A stretch of 64,000 nucleotides of DNA from assembly GCF_964199755.1 (NCBI RefSeq), contig NC_133910.1, positions 11,726,711-11,790,710 of the forward strand. Reading direction: 5' to 3'. Below are positions 32,640-44,972 of this stretch, piece after piece (positions within the stretch are counted from its first letter, which is position 1; each line of letters starts with the position of its first letter). Source of the stretch: Larus michahellis. Lineage: Eukaryota; Chordata; Aves; Charadriiformes; Laridae. Under the pieces are notes generated by a model that ran no database searches, had not been told where the DNA came from, and saw only the letters and a list, made by a program, of their open reading frames with translations. The translations under genes were made by a program, and so were the position numbers.

Positions 32640-34800
32640 AAGTGGGATTTGGGCCTTGAAGTGACAAATAATTGAAGGTGGTAATTAAAGGCACAGCCAA
32701 GTGCTGAGTGAAAAAGGGAAAAATAAAGGAAAATTGCCAGTTGCAATTTTGAGATTTAATTAGGTTCGCTTTCTCTCGTCGCGGGGAGCGTGGCAGGCAA
32801 ACCCCGAAGGCGCGGGGACTTTCTGATGCCGCTGCAAACCGGGGGGAGGTGGCAACATGCTCCGCAGTCAGCTTTCCCAAGGATAACTGCACAACTCTGC
32901 CACAGATTAAAAGGCAGAGATTAGCAAAAGGCCCTTTTAATATTTTTTTTTCCCCCCTGAGAACTGGAGCACTTCTTGAAGCAGAAACTTTCAATAATTA
33001 AAAAAGGAAAAATAATAACTGTTGGTATGGAAAGTGTATGAAAATAGATCTCTGCTGACTTCCCCGCTCTGAGATAGCATCAGCTGGCAATATTTTAAAG
33101 TTCTGTAATAAGAGAGCTCCCGTCAGTGGCTTTGGCAGCGCTGGGAGGTGGAAACCACCTACCCGAGGACAGGGACCGGAGCGTCCCCGCGGCCACCCGG
33201 GCGGCAGGTCGAAGCCAGGGGATCGGTGCCAGCTCTGCAGCGGGACCCCGGGGTGGCAGCTTGGCTCTTGTGGGGCACAGCCCGGGCCAGGGGCGAGCAG
33301 GACCCTTGGCAGAGTGGCTCCGATGGCTGCGGTTTGGCATGGGAGTATTCTCACTCGTATAAATTATATAAATCATCCCCTTGGATGAGGGAGTGTGCAC
33401 ATAAATATGTAGATTCAGGCTCCAGCCCTCATGACTTATTCACCAGCAGCATCATATTGTTTCTAACTTCGGAGCAGTTCCTGGAAACTGTTCGTTCTTC
33501 AAATTAAAAAAAGATATATGGGCGCTGCTGGAGCGGCCCGCGCGTCCTCCTGAAAGCGCTGGGTTTGCTGGGGAAGGGCTGAGCAGCAGCAGTCGCTTCC
33601 CAGGAGCTCGGATCGGTCCCATGTAATTACATTTTCCCGAGATCAGGACACGAAGGTGTGGTGGTAACGTGGTGGTAACGTGGTGGTAGCAGCATCCGGC
33701 CCGCGAATGAGGTGGTTGCACCCGAGATGGATGGGTGAGCGTCCTCTCTGCCGGCGCGGGGCCATTGCCCGGTAAATGAGCAGCCCTGAGAAGGCTTAAC
33801 GACAGCAATTGCTGCACATCCCAAAATATCCCGCTTAATAGACTCCATCAAGTAAGTATTGTCCTAAATGGTTCAGAGCGAGGAGCGGTGGAGGTAGTAA
33901 CAATGCGGACATGCCATTTGCGGAGAAATTATGCCTTGCTGAGATTTATCGGAGAGCTCAAATTGCTGTTAATAAAACCCGCTTTTGCTGGTGCAAGGGA
34001 AATTGGTTTTCACAGAGGCTGGAGGGATCCAAGTAGAATATTCTGGGTATCATCTCCAGCGCAGCAGCAGGAAAATGAGCTCTCCGTTTTCCTCGCTTAA
34101 CGCGGGCAAGGCCAGCGAGGCCGCATCCTTCATCCGTTTTGCCCAGCGGGGGCTGGGGTGGGGAGGAGACCCCGCATACTCCTGGCCTGCTGCTGCCTCC
34201 CAGCCATTGCTTAACTCCTTCGTGCTCCAGTTTGCCAGCCCTTACAGCTCGTATTACATGTTTTCAATGTATTTTAAATTTCTGGCCATTCCTGAGAAAA
34301 TCCCCCCTCCGCAGCCCCTTCCAAGCCTGCCTGGTTTCCTCCCGAATTTCTTTCCCCACGGCTGGCGGGGCTGATCCCGGTAGCACTGTGCTGCTTTCAC
34401 GAGCTGGGAGAGACCGGTCCCTTGATTTGAAGCACAAATAAAGCAGCCATCCTGTAATTTTTCTGCTGCGACTGTGTTATTTTCCTCGCCTAACCTGCGT
34501 GCCTTGTGTATTCAGGGGAGCGGGTGCCATAGAAAATGCCGCAATTTGATTTGGGAATAATTCTGCTCAGAGAAACAGCAAAGGAGGAGAGCGGAGAACT
34601 CCGGCATCAATAAATCATGACAAGTTGGGAATTTCGCAGCTCTGCATAGCACATTGCATGGCGCGGGATGGATGTGAGCATCCCTCACCCCCAGCCCATC
34701 TGCAGTGGGACCCTCGTGCCGAGACACGAGAAATGGGGAATTAATATTTATTTAGTTTGTTTACTTAAGAAACAAACGTTTCCTGCAAACCTAGGACATT
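32640..34800. promoter_or_regulatory. Cluster of short AT-rich segments (candidate regulatory cluster)
   Basis: Alternating AT-rich blocks (about 32,640-33,060, 33,330-33,520, 33,780-34,000 and 34,530-34,800) contain repeated TAATTA/ATTAAT cores. A short 11-bp tandem (ggtggtaacgt, about three copies) lies near 33,658-33,690. No coding signal is seen. Confidence 0.3.
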
Positions 34801-37800
34801 AATTACTGGGTACCAGAGCACCGGAGTGCCTGTAATCCACTCCACACCTCGGCAAGTCCCTGCTCTCATATCTGCTAATCCAATATTTGGAGGAGAGCCC
34901 GCATCCAGAGCATCACAGAGGAGGCTGAGATTGAGTTTCAGGACATCCTGCAGGGTATCCCCATCCCAGGAGATGCCGGGCTCCGCTGCCAGCCCCAACA
35001 CTTCGATGGGACCTTCTGCTGCCGTAGGGACCTTTGGTGGCCCCGGGAAGCTCTGGGCACTGGGTTTTGTGGGTTTTTCTGCTCCTGTGCAAAGGAGGGA
35101 GGCTTTCCTTGGAGAGGGATGGGGTGGGCTCGGTCCTGGGAACAGGGACTGACCAGGGGCTGGGGACACCCAGGACCTGCTGCTGTGTCCCCTCCCCTGG
35201 GGGTGTTGGAGGAACCGGGCAGCCTGTGCCAACAGCAGTGACCGGGAGACGGCTGGAAAATCTTAAAGCAGAGGAAAAGCCACGTTTCCCCTCCCCTCCT
35301 CTGCTTGTGGAGATTAAAACAGAGATTGAGCCGCTCCGGAGAGCTAAGCCGCCCTCACCGCTGCCGCCAGCATAGCAATGACTGCGTGAGATAATTAGTT
35401 GAGCTCCTACAACGCTGGTAATGAATTGAACCCCTCCAACCCCCACCATTAGCCGAGCCCCTCCAACATCGCTCAGGGCTGGGCTGCGCCGGCGGCTCCG
35501 CGTCTGGGGGCATGCTGGGGGGCCCAGGGGGGCCCAGGGAGCTGCTGGCTGCTTCCCCCACCTCTGCCCACCCCAGGGACACCCCCTGCCCCAGCTGGGG
35601 CCGAGCTCCTTCCCGATGGCCCCCCAGAACGATCACAGCCCAGGAGCCGCATCCTCCTTCCTCGCACCGGCTCCTCTTGGCCGGAGGAGAATTAGCAAAG
35701 CGCTAAGAGGATGGCGGGGAATTTTTCTCCCTGATTATTCATGTCTAACAAGAACTGGCAGCTTTTTTATTTTCTGCTCTCCCAGGCTTTTCCAGAGGCG
35801 CCGTCCCCCCTCGCCCTGCAAAGGGCTTTCAGCAGGTTTCTTAAGTTTTATTGCTTTGATCCTGTAATGTGCCGTTATGCAACAAGACAAGCTCTTTCCC
35901 GTCACTTCCCCGGCTTCAGCCAGGCCTTTTGCTGTAAGAGGCACAGCGCTGGCTTGAAATATTAACGAGTTTTACCTTAATTACCTTGAAGGCTTCTCAG
36001 GGCTCTCTTCGTTTCCCTTCTCACTCTCTTTTTAACATCAGCCCTGAGCAGAGCCAGCTGCTCGGCGAAGCTGGGATTTATCCCCCTCCTCTCCGCCCTG
36101 CGCAAAGGACGGTCCTCGAAGGTGTGGGCAGCTGGCGCTCCCCAGGCACCGTGCTTGGCAAGGCGATGGGGTTATTTTTTATTTTACGGTAAAATATTTC
36201 CCCTTTGAAATTTGGTTGCGAAAAAGAACAGAGCGCCTGACATTTTTCCTGCGTTTCAGATAAATTAACCTCTTACCAAACATGGAGCGTGGGATGCTCT
36301 GACCCGCCTCACCCAGAAACAGCCTCTCCATCCTCCCTGCTGCAGGAGACCTTTCCCCGCAGCCCTGTGCCCATCACCGTGGCCTCAGTGGCCGCCTCGG
36401 GCTGTGTGGCAGGGGGACAGAGCCACAGCCCCGTCCCCAGGAGGGCCAGGACTCCTCTCGCGGAGAAATATGAATGAACCAGGCGATTAACTTCAGCAGT
36501 GTCTCAGATACGCCATCGCTTCGCTGCTGCCCCAATGCACTTCTCTAATAAATGGGGTCTGTTTGCAGGAATTGAAGTGTCACCAGCAGTGGTGGCAGTG
36601 CAGGGACAGGGAATCTGCCACCTCTTCCCCTGTGGCAGCCATCTGGGTCTGTCCCCTCCTCCTGGGTGAAGGACGTGGTGGTGGGGATTACTTTCTATTA
36701 CATACGCTCCGTGGCACCGGGTGGTGGGGGCTGTGTGTCCCCGTGGCTGGTGGCTTCAGAGCCGATGACAGAGCAAGCCTTGGCTGAACGTCCCAGGGCT
36801 TTGGTGGTGTCTGGGCGTTGAAGAAGACCTGAGCCAACAGTTTGATTTCCTCCCCCACATTTTAAAAAATTTCATCCAGGACATCCCGGCCTCTTGCGGC
36901 AGCCAAGAGCTGTCACCAACCCAGCTGAGAAACGTGCCGCATCGCTGGCTCTGCACCGAGCCGTGCCCGGTGGCCAGGGGGTGAGCATGGTGGCTACCTG
37001 CTGCTTTACAGCAGAGATCCCGGCTCCCGAGCCCCTCTGCAGGCTTGAAGGTGCCCTGGAGAGGAAGAAAGCTTTTTATATCCTGAGCCCTGGCCCAAAT
37101 CTTCCTCTCCATCAGTCAAAACTCAATATCATTCCCCAAAGCTGCTCGTGCCCCAGATGTGGCTGCATCACCCTGGGCAAAGCAAAACTTTTCCTGCCCA
37201 CCCAGCGCGCCCGGGCGGCGGGGAGACGGGCTGCGATTATGTTATTAACGCCACAGGCAGCTGTGAACGGAAACCAGCCACTTTTAAAATGGTTTATTTT
37301 TTCCCCCCATACAACTTGATCATCTCTTCTGCTCAAATCTGCGGCCGCTCTAATGAGCTGTCTCACACGCCTGAGCAGTCGGGAGAAAAATGGGGGAAGC
37401 AGAAAACCCGTGTGTAATATTGCCGGGAGCGTCGGCGCTGGCAGCTCCCAGACCCGAAGCCCAAACCCCCCCAACCCAACACGGCAGGAGCCCCCCTGAG
37501 CCCCCAGGCCTTTCCCTTTGGGGTCTTTCTTGCTTTCATAGATATTTTTCTAAGTAGCAAAGTGATAGGTGAAATTCCTTGTATCCCGTCAGCGCAACGG
37601 GCTCCCACACCAGTACAAAATCAGTGATAAACCCCGCCACGGGGGAGTCATTTTCCACTGAACTATCCGCTTTTTCTGCTGCCGTATTTTATTTGACCCT
37701 TAATTTCTGGAGCAGTGGGGGGTTGAGATGGTGGCCTCAGGTTGTCATTGAAGGTGCTGGGCTGCGCAGGGTGCGAGGGACCCGTCACACACCCTCTGTG

Positions 37801-39380
37801 ATGCTTTGTACATAAAAGATGGGGAAAGGGACCGGGATGAGGACAGGGACACAGAGTCCTGCTGCTCTGGGGATCTCTGTCCCTCGGCCCCAAGCAGGAC
37901 TCTGGCAGATGGGGCTCCTGGTGCTGCCTTTCAGCATCCCGACCCCCCTCCGCCTCGCAGGCTGCTATTTCTGCTGGAGCTTCTCTCCCTCCCACCTCCT
38001 CCCCGGCAGCCCCCGGCGCTGCAGACGCCGAGAGCAGCTGCCACCATCTGAGCCTGCTTCGCCTCAGAAAAATGTACAGATCAATACGTTCAGCAATAGA
38101 TTTCCCTTCGCTCTGCTCCTTACACGACTTCCTCGGTGAGAGCTTCTGTTGGGGCAATGTAAATCAGCTCCGAAACAAGCAGCGCCGAGAGCAACAAACA
38201 GCGGCGCTTGAAGGGAGCAAGGCTATTGAGAACAGAAAAAAAACCCAAATCCCCCCCAAATCTCAGCACGTATCACTGACTGTGATGCAAAGCAATACAA
38301 TCAGACAACTGGGACACATGCATGAATTAAACGTTCCCCCGTAGCTCCTGGGGAATAATTCCCTGAAGCCCAGATCCATGGGTTTTAAAACCAGGAGGGA
38401 CTGTTGTCATCATTTAATCCCGTCTCAGTCACTTGTGTGGGGCTGGTGACAACCAGGGACGCCTCTACCAGGAGGTGAGGGGAGAGCCGAGGGGACAGGA
38501 GGTGCAAGGGGCTGATGGGGGGAGCCTGAGCTCGGGGGTGGCAGCCCCGATGAGCTCCCCCCGGCTCCTGCAGTGCTGGGAGCATCGCTCGGCTGTCCCT
38601 GCATGAGGCAGGCAGGATGAGTCCCCATTTTGGAGCCTCCTCATGTACCAAGGTCAATTTTTCTAAGCAGCTCTGTGGAGGAAAGGACACCGTGCCGGGG
38701 GCTGGTGATACATCGCTGGGCTGGCTGGGTCCCGTGGCACGGCTACCACCACCCCGCCGTGGCTGCCAGGGAGGGGGCACTTGCTGTTGGCCTCCCGTTG
38801 ACATACAAGGATGGCTCAAAGCTCCCCCCTGCGTGGCCACAAAACATCTGGGGGAGCAGCAGGGACTCATGCCCCCGCGCCAGGGGATGCTCTGCAGGGC
38901 GGAGGGTACGGCCCGTCCGAGATGGAGGAGGGCTGGCGCTGGTGGCAGCAGGCACCATGCCACCCACTGCCCACCGCCCATCCCTTCTCCTTGGGATGCT
39001 CCACATTTAACACAGCCCGCCACCAACCATTCGGGCAGCCCTGCCGACATGTCCCTCCGGTCTGTCCCTACACTGCTGTCCCCTGCAGGGGCACAGTGCT
39101 ACTGGGAGGGAATGGGATGGAGCAGGGAGAGAGACCCCCCAGGCAAAACGGGTCCATCCCCTGGGGCGATAAGTGGTGAGGAGGGGGGTGAGACCCCCCT
39201 TTGCAGCTGGAGCATCATCTGCAAGGATGCTGTGGTGGCACCCGGCTCCTCTTTTCCAGGGCTGGGGAAGGGGATGGCAACAGAGCTCTTTCCTGCATCT
39301 CCCCTGGCTTGGAGCATCTTTTCCACCAGCAAGTTTTGCTGCGAATGAATGGGCAGCATCTGAGAGCACACTGCCTGCGT
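34801..39380. other. Intergenic stretch without recognised genes
   Basis: GC-rich unique sequence with scattered AT-rich pieces (for example about 35,730-35,970 and 37,240-37,330). No transposon is recognised. Long minus-strand frames at 38,385-39,050 are GC-driven. Confidence 0.45.
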
Positions 39381-39720
39381 GGTTCATTAATTACTCAAGT
39401 TATAGGGCTATTACAGCCACGAAATTGCATTATTAAAAAGAAATCTCTGCAGACACTTCAAATGCGTCAACCTATTCAATAGCTGACACTGGGTCATAAT
39501 TAAAAGTAAAAAGTATGGGCCAGAAGGGGACAAAAAAATGGCAGATTTCCTGAATATGGCTAATGGAAACATTATTAACATTAGGAAATTGCATATGAGA
39601 AATCACTGGCTCCTGGCCCAGTTTAAATATGCATAAGACTCCTGACGTGTGCCTGTGGTGATTAATAGCATTAACAAAAAAAAAAATTAAATTAAATTCA
39701 CGGAGCCACCTTTAACGGCT
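39381..39720. promoter_or_regulatory. AT-rich island with dense homeodomain/POU motifs (candidate enhancer)
   Basis: ATTAATTA at 39,386-39,393, ATAATTAAA near 39,497, several ATTA cores at 39,570-39,580, ATATGCAT at 39,627-39,634 and ATTAATAGCATTAA from 39,661 occur in 340 bp bounded by GC-rich DNA. The composition and motif mix are those of a conserved non-coding element. This is inferred from sequence alone. Confidence 0.45.
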
Positions 39721-41455
39721 GTATCTGCGTGTGGCTCCTTTGTTCCCTTCATTACAGCAGGCAGCCGGGGAGCGAGCAGCGTCTGTCCTGCGTCCCCGGG
39801 ATGCTCGTGCCCCCGCGATGCTCGTGCCCCCGCGATGCTCGTTCATGGCATTGCGGGCGCTTGGCAGGTTTCTTGCTCCTTGGCAGCTTTTGCAGCCCAA
39901 CCGAGGAGAACCCAGAGCTGGGCATGGCCCAGCAGAGCAAAGCTGGGGCTGCCCATAGGAGGGAGGATGAGGATGGGGGAAAATCCCCAGTTTGCTCCCA
40001 GCCGGGCTCTGCTGCCCATTTGTGTCCCTGTGGATTTGAACATCCTCCCTGTGAACACAAGCTCCTGCCCATTTCATGCCCCAAAACAGCCTTCGCTCCC
40101 TTTTTTTCAGCTTAAAGCTCACGATCTTGTCGTCGCTTTGCTTCTCTTTCAGGTTTTGGTTTTTTTTTTTTTCTTTTCCTTTTTTACATTTGTTCTTCGC
40201 GAATGTCGCTGTGAATCAATCTGGCGTCAGGCCTGTTTGCCGCCTAATATTTCTCAATAATTTATTATCAGTGGTTTAATCCTCGTGGGAGCTCCCTCCA
40301 CATTAAAGCCTGTTGTTCAGTCAGGTCATGTCCCGGACTGGAAGCACTTCCAGCCCTTTGATTTGTTTGTGTTTTATGTTTTTGTTGGGAGAGCAGTAAA
40401 AGATATGAATTTTCCCCCCTCTTGAAATTGATTTATCTCGGTTGTTTCCTTTATTCTCTCCAATTGAACCATAACTTTCTGGTTGCTCTCGTCTCCCTCG
40501 CTAGCGGCCCTGTTCCATATGGATGCTGTGGGATGCAGCGGGATGTAAATTCGGAGCAGAAATCAGCTGCGTGCCTCCGGTGCCGGGGCATCCTCACTCC
40601 CCCTTATCTCTGATATATTCCGAGGAGAACAGGAGTTTGTTGAACCTCCTCATCTGCTTTGCTTACTACATCGGGCTGGTCGACACCCTTCACTTCTTTC
40701 AACCAAACCCCAAATTTGGGTTCAAAAAGATAAAAAAATGCCGAGGAGCCCAAAAGCTGGGCTGAGCAACCAAGGATTTGGGGTGGGCTTGCCAGTGCCT
40801 TTGGGAAGATGCTTTTCTTTTTATTTCAGGAGTAATGCAGCCCTTAACAAAATTTAGAAGTCCCCATCTGTCAGCCAGACCTAGAAGGCTCTGCCCCAGT
40901 GAGACATCGTCTCAGCCCCTCTGCTCCGTCCCTGCTCCTCCTCGGGACCGGCGCTTCCCTGTGGGACAGGACTCTGCTGGTTTTTGGGGAGAGAGCAGCT
41001 CATCCCACCGGACCTCCTTGCCCGGAGAAGGTCTCCGTCCCGCTTCTCCTCCCAAATCTTGAACGGAATTCGGGCGACTCATCCCTGGTAACAAGTGCTG
41101 CTGCCGAGTGTTTCTGCGAAGCCTGATTAAAACCATTCATGGAGAATAATATTAATCAAGACTATTACCCTCTCCCTAGGAGAAATCAGCTTGTACATGC
41201 TTCTCTGTCTTGTTCCTCAGAAGGGTTTTTAATCCTCCATGCCAAGCAGCGCCCCCGGGCAGGGAGAGCGTCGCTGCCGGAGCCCAGCACGGTGCCCAAG
41301 GGGCCGGCCAGTCTGCGGGGAGCCAGGCTGCCAGCCCCAGAAACGCAGTGATTTCAGCATTCCCCAACACAACATAAATCCCAGGTGCGGCTTTCCATGC
41401 GCAAAGCGCATCCTTGCGGATGTTTCGGTGCAGAAAAAGACAAAACTCCCCAGTG
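39721..41455. other. Intergenic stretch
   Basis: It contains a 17-bp tandem (gatgctcgtgcccccgc, about 2.5 copies) near 39,800-39,845, a T run near 40,158-40,171 and an AT-rich piece at about 40,190-40,450. No gene is seen. Confidence 0.45.
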
Positions 41456-41752
41456 TCGGTCTCTTCTCCCAAGGAACAGGTGATAGGACAAGAGAAAATG
41501 GCCCCAGGTTGTGCCAGGGGAGGTTTAGACTGGATATTAGGAAAAATTTCTACACTGAAAGGGTTATCAAGCATTGGGACAGGCTGCCCAGGGAAGTGGT
41601 AGAATTGCCATCCCTGCAGGTATACGAAAGATGGGCAGACATGGTGTTTCGTGGCATGGGTTTGTGATGATTTTTGTCAGTGTTAGGCTGATGTTTGGAC
41701 TCGATGATCTGAAACGTCCCTTCCAACCCAGAGGATTCCATGATTCTATGAT
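41456..41752 (+). mobile_element. CR1 LINE 3' fragment (second subfamily)
   Basis: The order is 'gtctcttctcccaaggaaca', 'ggtgataggacaagagaaaa', 'ggggaggtttagactggata', 'ggctgcccagggaagtggta', 'ttggactcgatgatctgaaa', then 'attccatgattctatgat' at the end. It differs from the 16,978/60,955 type and is closer to the copy at 46,661. Confidence 0.92.
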
Positions 41753-44587
41753 AAAACCTGCCCTCCCTCCCCTGCGCCCGCCCCGAAAAGGGCCATTTCT
41801 TCAGCTCCAGGAAAGAGAGTTTCTTTGCCCAAAAGAGAAGAGCAGAAGCACAAGGAGGGGTCGCTGCCAGGTAAAACCCAATTGACTCCAGGCACAAGCT
41901 CAGATGGCCGCAGGCTCCTGCCGCGCCGCGGCTGTCACCCGGAGAAGCGGCTGGTGGATGAGTTGCAGGCACAGAACGGGGACGGTGGCACTGGCAGGGG
42001 ACACGGTGCCATCCGGGTTTGTCACACGCCCCGTCACACTGCTGACAGGCCACTGGAGAGACCATGGGGAGGGAAAGATTCAAAAGCATCCAGGAAACTG
42101 GGAAAAAAAGTTGGGAGCAGCAGAGGAGCGTCGCAGCTATTACGTCTTCGCACCCCAGGGATGAGCGTACAAAACAAGCAGCTTTAACCAGAAATAGGGG
42201 CAGAGAATTCCATATGAAATATTGAGATCCTGAGACCGTCGGAGTGGAAGGCAGAGCTGATGTGGCTCCTGAATAAATCATGGCAGCTAACACGTGTGCC
42301 TGCTCGCAGTGACGTCTTTGGGGGAAGAACATGGGACTAGGAAAGAGGAAAAATAAAATGCAATAAAATAAAATAAGCGGCACTTTTTCCCCCTAACGGC
42401 TTTTGTTAGTGAAATAATTAGCCCATCTCAACCTCCTCTAACATGTCAGCCTAAATCTGTTCCCTCATTTGTCTCTCATCAGCCCATCCGCCGCGTCCTC
42501 CTCCTTCACTGCCGACGAGGAGCGTGCCTTGGCAAACTGCAGCACTCGGTTAAAATTTCATGGCAACCGATGACCTGTCAGGAGAAACGCTGAAGCCCCG
42601 GGCCCCCGGCGCCTCCCCAGCGCTGGGGGACTAAGGGCAGAAACGACACGCAGAGAACACCCCGTGTTCAAAACTTCGTTCAAGAGATGCTCTAAAACCC
42701 CAGGGGCTGCCAGGTGACCCCAAAACCTTCTCCCCTTCAGCGTTTGATTGCCTTCCAGGCGGCCGAGGGGCAGGCAGGTGGGGCAGAAGGGAATATTTAA
42801 TCGTGAAATAAAACTGACCGCATGGGGGGGGTTTGTTTCCCCTCTGCCTGGAGAGGCCAGCGTACTCCCCGGGGGCTGCCAGCTGGAAGGAAAGTAATTT
42901 TGCTGATTCTCAGAAAAACTCCTCATTTTCCAAGCTGCACAGTAAGGTCATCCAGACTAAGCAGTTCCTACAGTCTCCCCAGCACCATCCTTGGCTCTTC
43001 CGTCGTCCTTCCCCCAGCACCGGGCAGGATCCCCACCGTCGCGGCCCCAGGCTGGGGGGAACCAGCAACCTTGCACAGGCCCTGTTGTAACTGGGGTCTC
43101 TTCACCAAAGTCTCTCCCTGAGCCTCAAACGCTCCATGTAAAGGAAAAAGGGAGGTTGAAAGCCCTAACAAACTTCTAAGCCCTCTTAATGCGAAAGCGT
43201 TGAGAAATGGAGGGAATGGGGAAAGCAGATACAGGTACCGCAGGATGTTACTGAGCTTGAGGAGTCCCGGTGATGCTAATCCCGGTGAAACGGAGATGTG
43301 CCATTGTTAGGAATCAAATGTTTCCCAGGGTGTTAATTCTTGTCTGATTAACAGCTTCGGAGACCCACAGAGGGCTGGTTTCAGCTGGTTCTCAGCCCTC
43401 CCTGGAAATAATGTTTTTCCAACATTTCTAGCATCATCCTTAGAAAATGTCTCTGGAGTTAAATCCTCAAGACAGACTGGGGTTTTTAAAAAATGCATCG
43501 CGAGTGCATCATCAGCACCATCACATGAGCAGGAAAGTAGGACAGGCACGATGTGTGCCACGCGCTTTCCCACACCTCTGGCGCTGGGATACTGGTGCTG
43601 CTTGGGAAGCCCTGGGTGGTCTTACACCATCCCGTGCCATCGATGCCTCCCCTCAAATCCAGCCCCGGGGGGGGGATTCCGTGGTTGTTTCTCCAGCAAA
43701 AGGCCTGGGAGGCATTACAATGAGTTTACTTATCTTCTGATTTGAAAAACAGGAGTGACAGAAAACCCTGCAGCTGGCCCGGACCACCGGCAAATGCACC
43801 ATCAAAGCCACCTCTGGGCTGGAGGGTGCTGGGTCTGGTTCAGGCAGCGGAGGGTGCGCACTGCAAGGGATTGAGTCATGCAGTGGGTGTGTAGAGTCAC
43901 CCCAATTTAATGTGGTTATTGGGAAGGTTTTATGAGCTTTTGAAGTTAAATGAAAAGGGTTTGCATGGTAAATGGTAAGAAAAAGGCTGGCTGCAGAAGT
44001 GAGCTGTGCTGGATGCTGGCAGCGGGTGTCCCTGGGATCCCCGCGATTGATAAGGATCTATTGAAAAAAAAAAAAAAAAAGCGGGGGGATCCCCTGTTTT
44101 CACCTGCCTCATTTTTTTGCTGTGCCCCTCTCTGCCATGTCCATGCGGGCCCCTGCGCTGCCGCGGGACACGGCCACGGCTCCTCGGGTATCAGAGGACT
44201 TGTTTGCCAGCACGCCCTGTACAGCGCTACGTCTGATTGCTGTGATTAAGGTGGCGCTGGATGGTACGCGTTGTGATAGGAAGCAATTATATGCAAATAA
44301 GAAACGGCGCAAGTGTGAGTAAACATTCGGGGTTGGTTTTTTCCCTGTTGAACCTCTGTGATTTAAAAGCCATTAAAGGGCCCAACCAGCGCACTGATGT
44401 CAGCAGTTCCCAGTGCTGCTCGCGGCTCCGAAAGCCATTTGCTCACCGCTGTATGGCTTCAGTAGCACCCGGATCCTTCCCCTCCCGCAGCCCTGGGGTG
44501 GGCACCGGCTGCCTCTTACACCATCAGGCACTTCCAGAGGGGTGGGCTGGGATGAGCCGGCCACGCAGGGGACAGCCTGTTGCCCTG
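41753..44587. other. Intergenic stretch
   Basis: No gene or transposon is recognised. There is an A run of 17 at 44,064-44,080 followed by a G run. Confidence 0.45.
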
Positions 44588-44972
44588 CATCCTCGGGCAC
44601 ACACATCCCGTGCATCATTGGGCATGCTCATGCCATGCATCCTTGGACACCCTTATCCCATGCGTCCTTGGAAACGCTCATCCCATGTATCCTTGGACAT
44701 GTTTATCCCACGCATCTTTGGACAGCCTTATCCCATGCATCCTTGGACATGCGCATCCCATGTATCCTCAGACATGCTCATCCTGTGTGTCCTCGGACAC
44801 GCTCATCCGAAGCATCCTTGGTCATGCTCATCCTGTGCATCCTTGGGCACACTCATCCCACGCATCCTTGTGCATGCTCATCCCGTGCATCCTTGGACAC
44901 ACTCACCCCATGCATCCTTCGGCACATTCATCCCGTGCATCCTTGGACATGCACATCCCGTGCATCCTCGTG
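44588..44972. repeat. Minisatellite, 25-bp unit, about 15.4 copies
   Basis: Units of the form 'catccttggacatgctcatc' plus 'ccatg' repeat in strict 25-bp register from 44,588, with a partial copy at 44,963-44,972. Copies diverge at a few positions each. All three plus-strand frames are open through the array, because 25 is one more than a multiple of three and the unit has no stop in any phase. This is a repeat artefact, not a gene. Confidence 0.97.
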
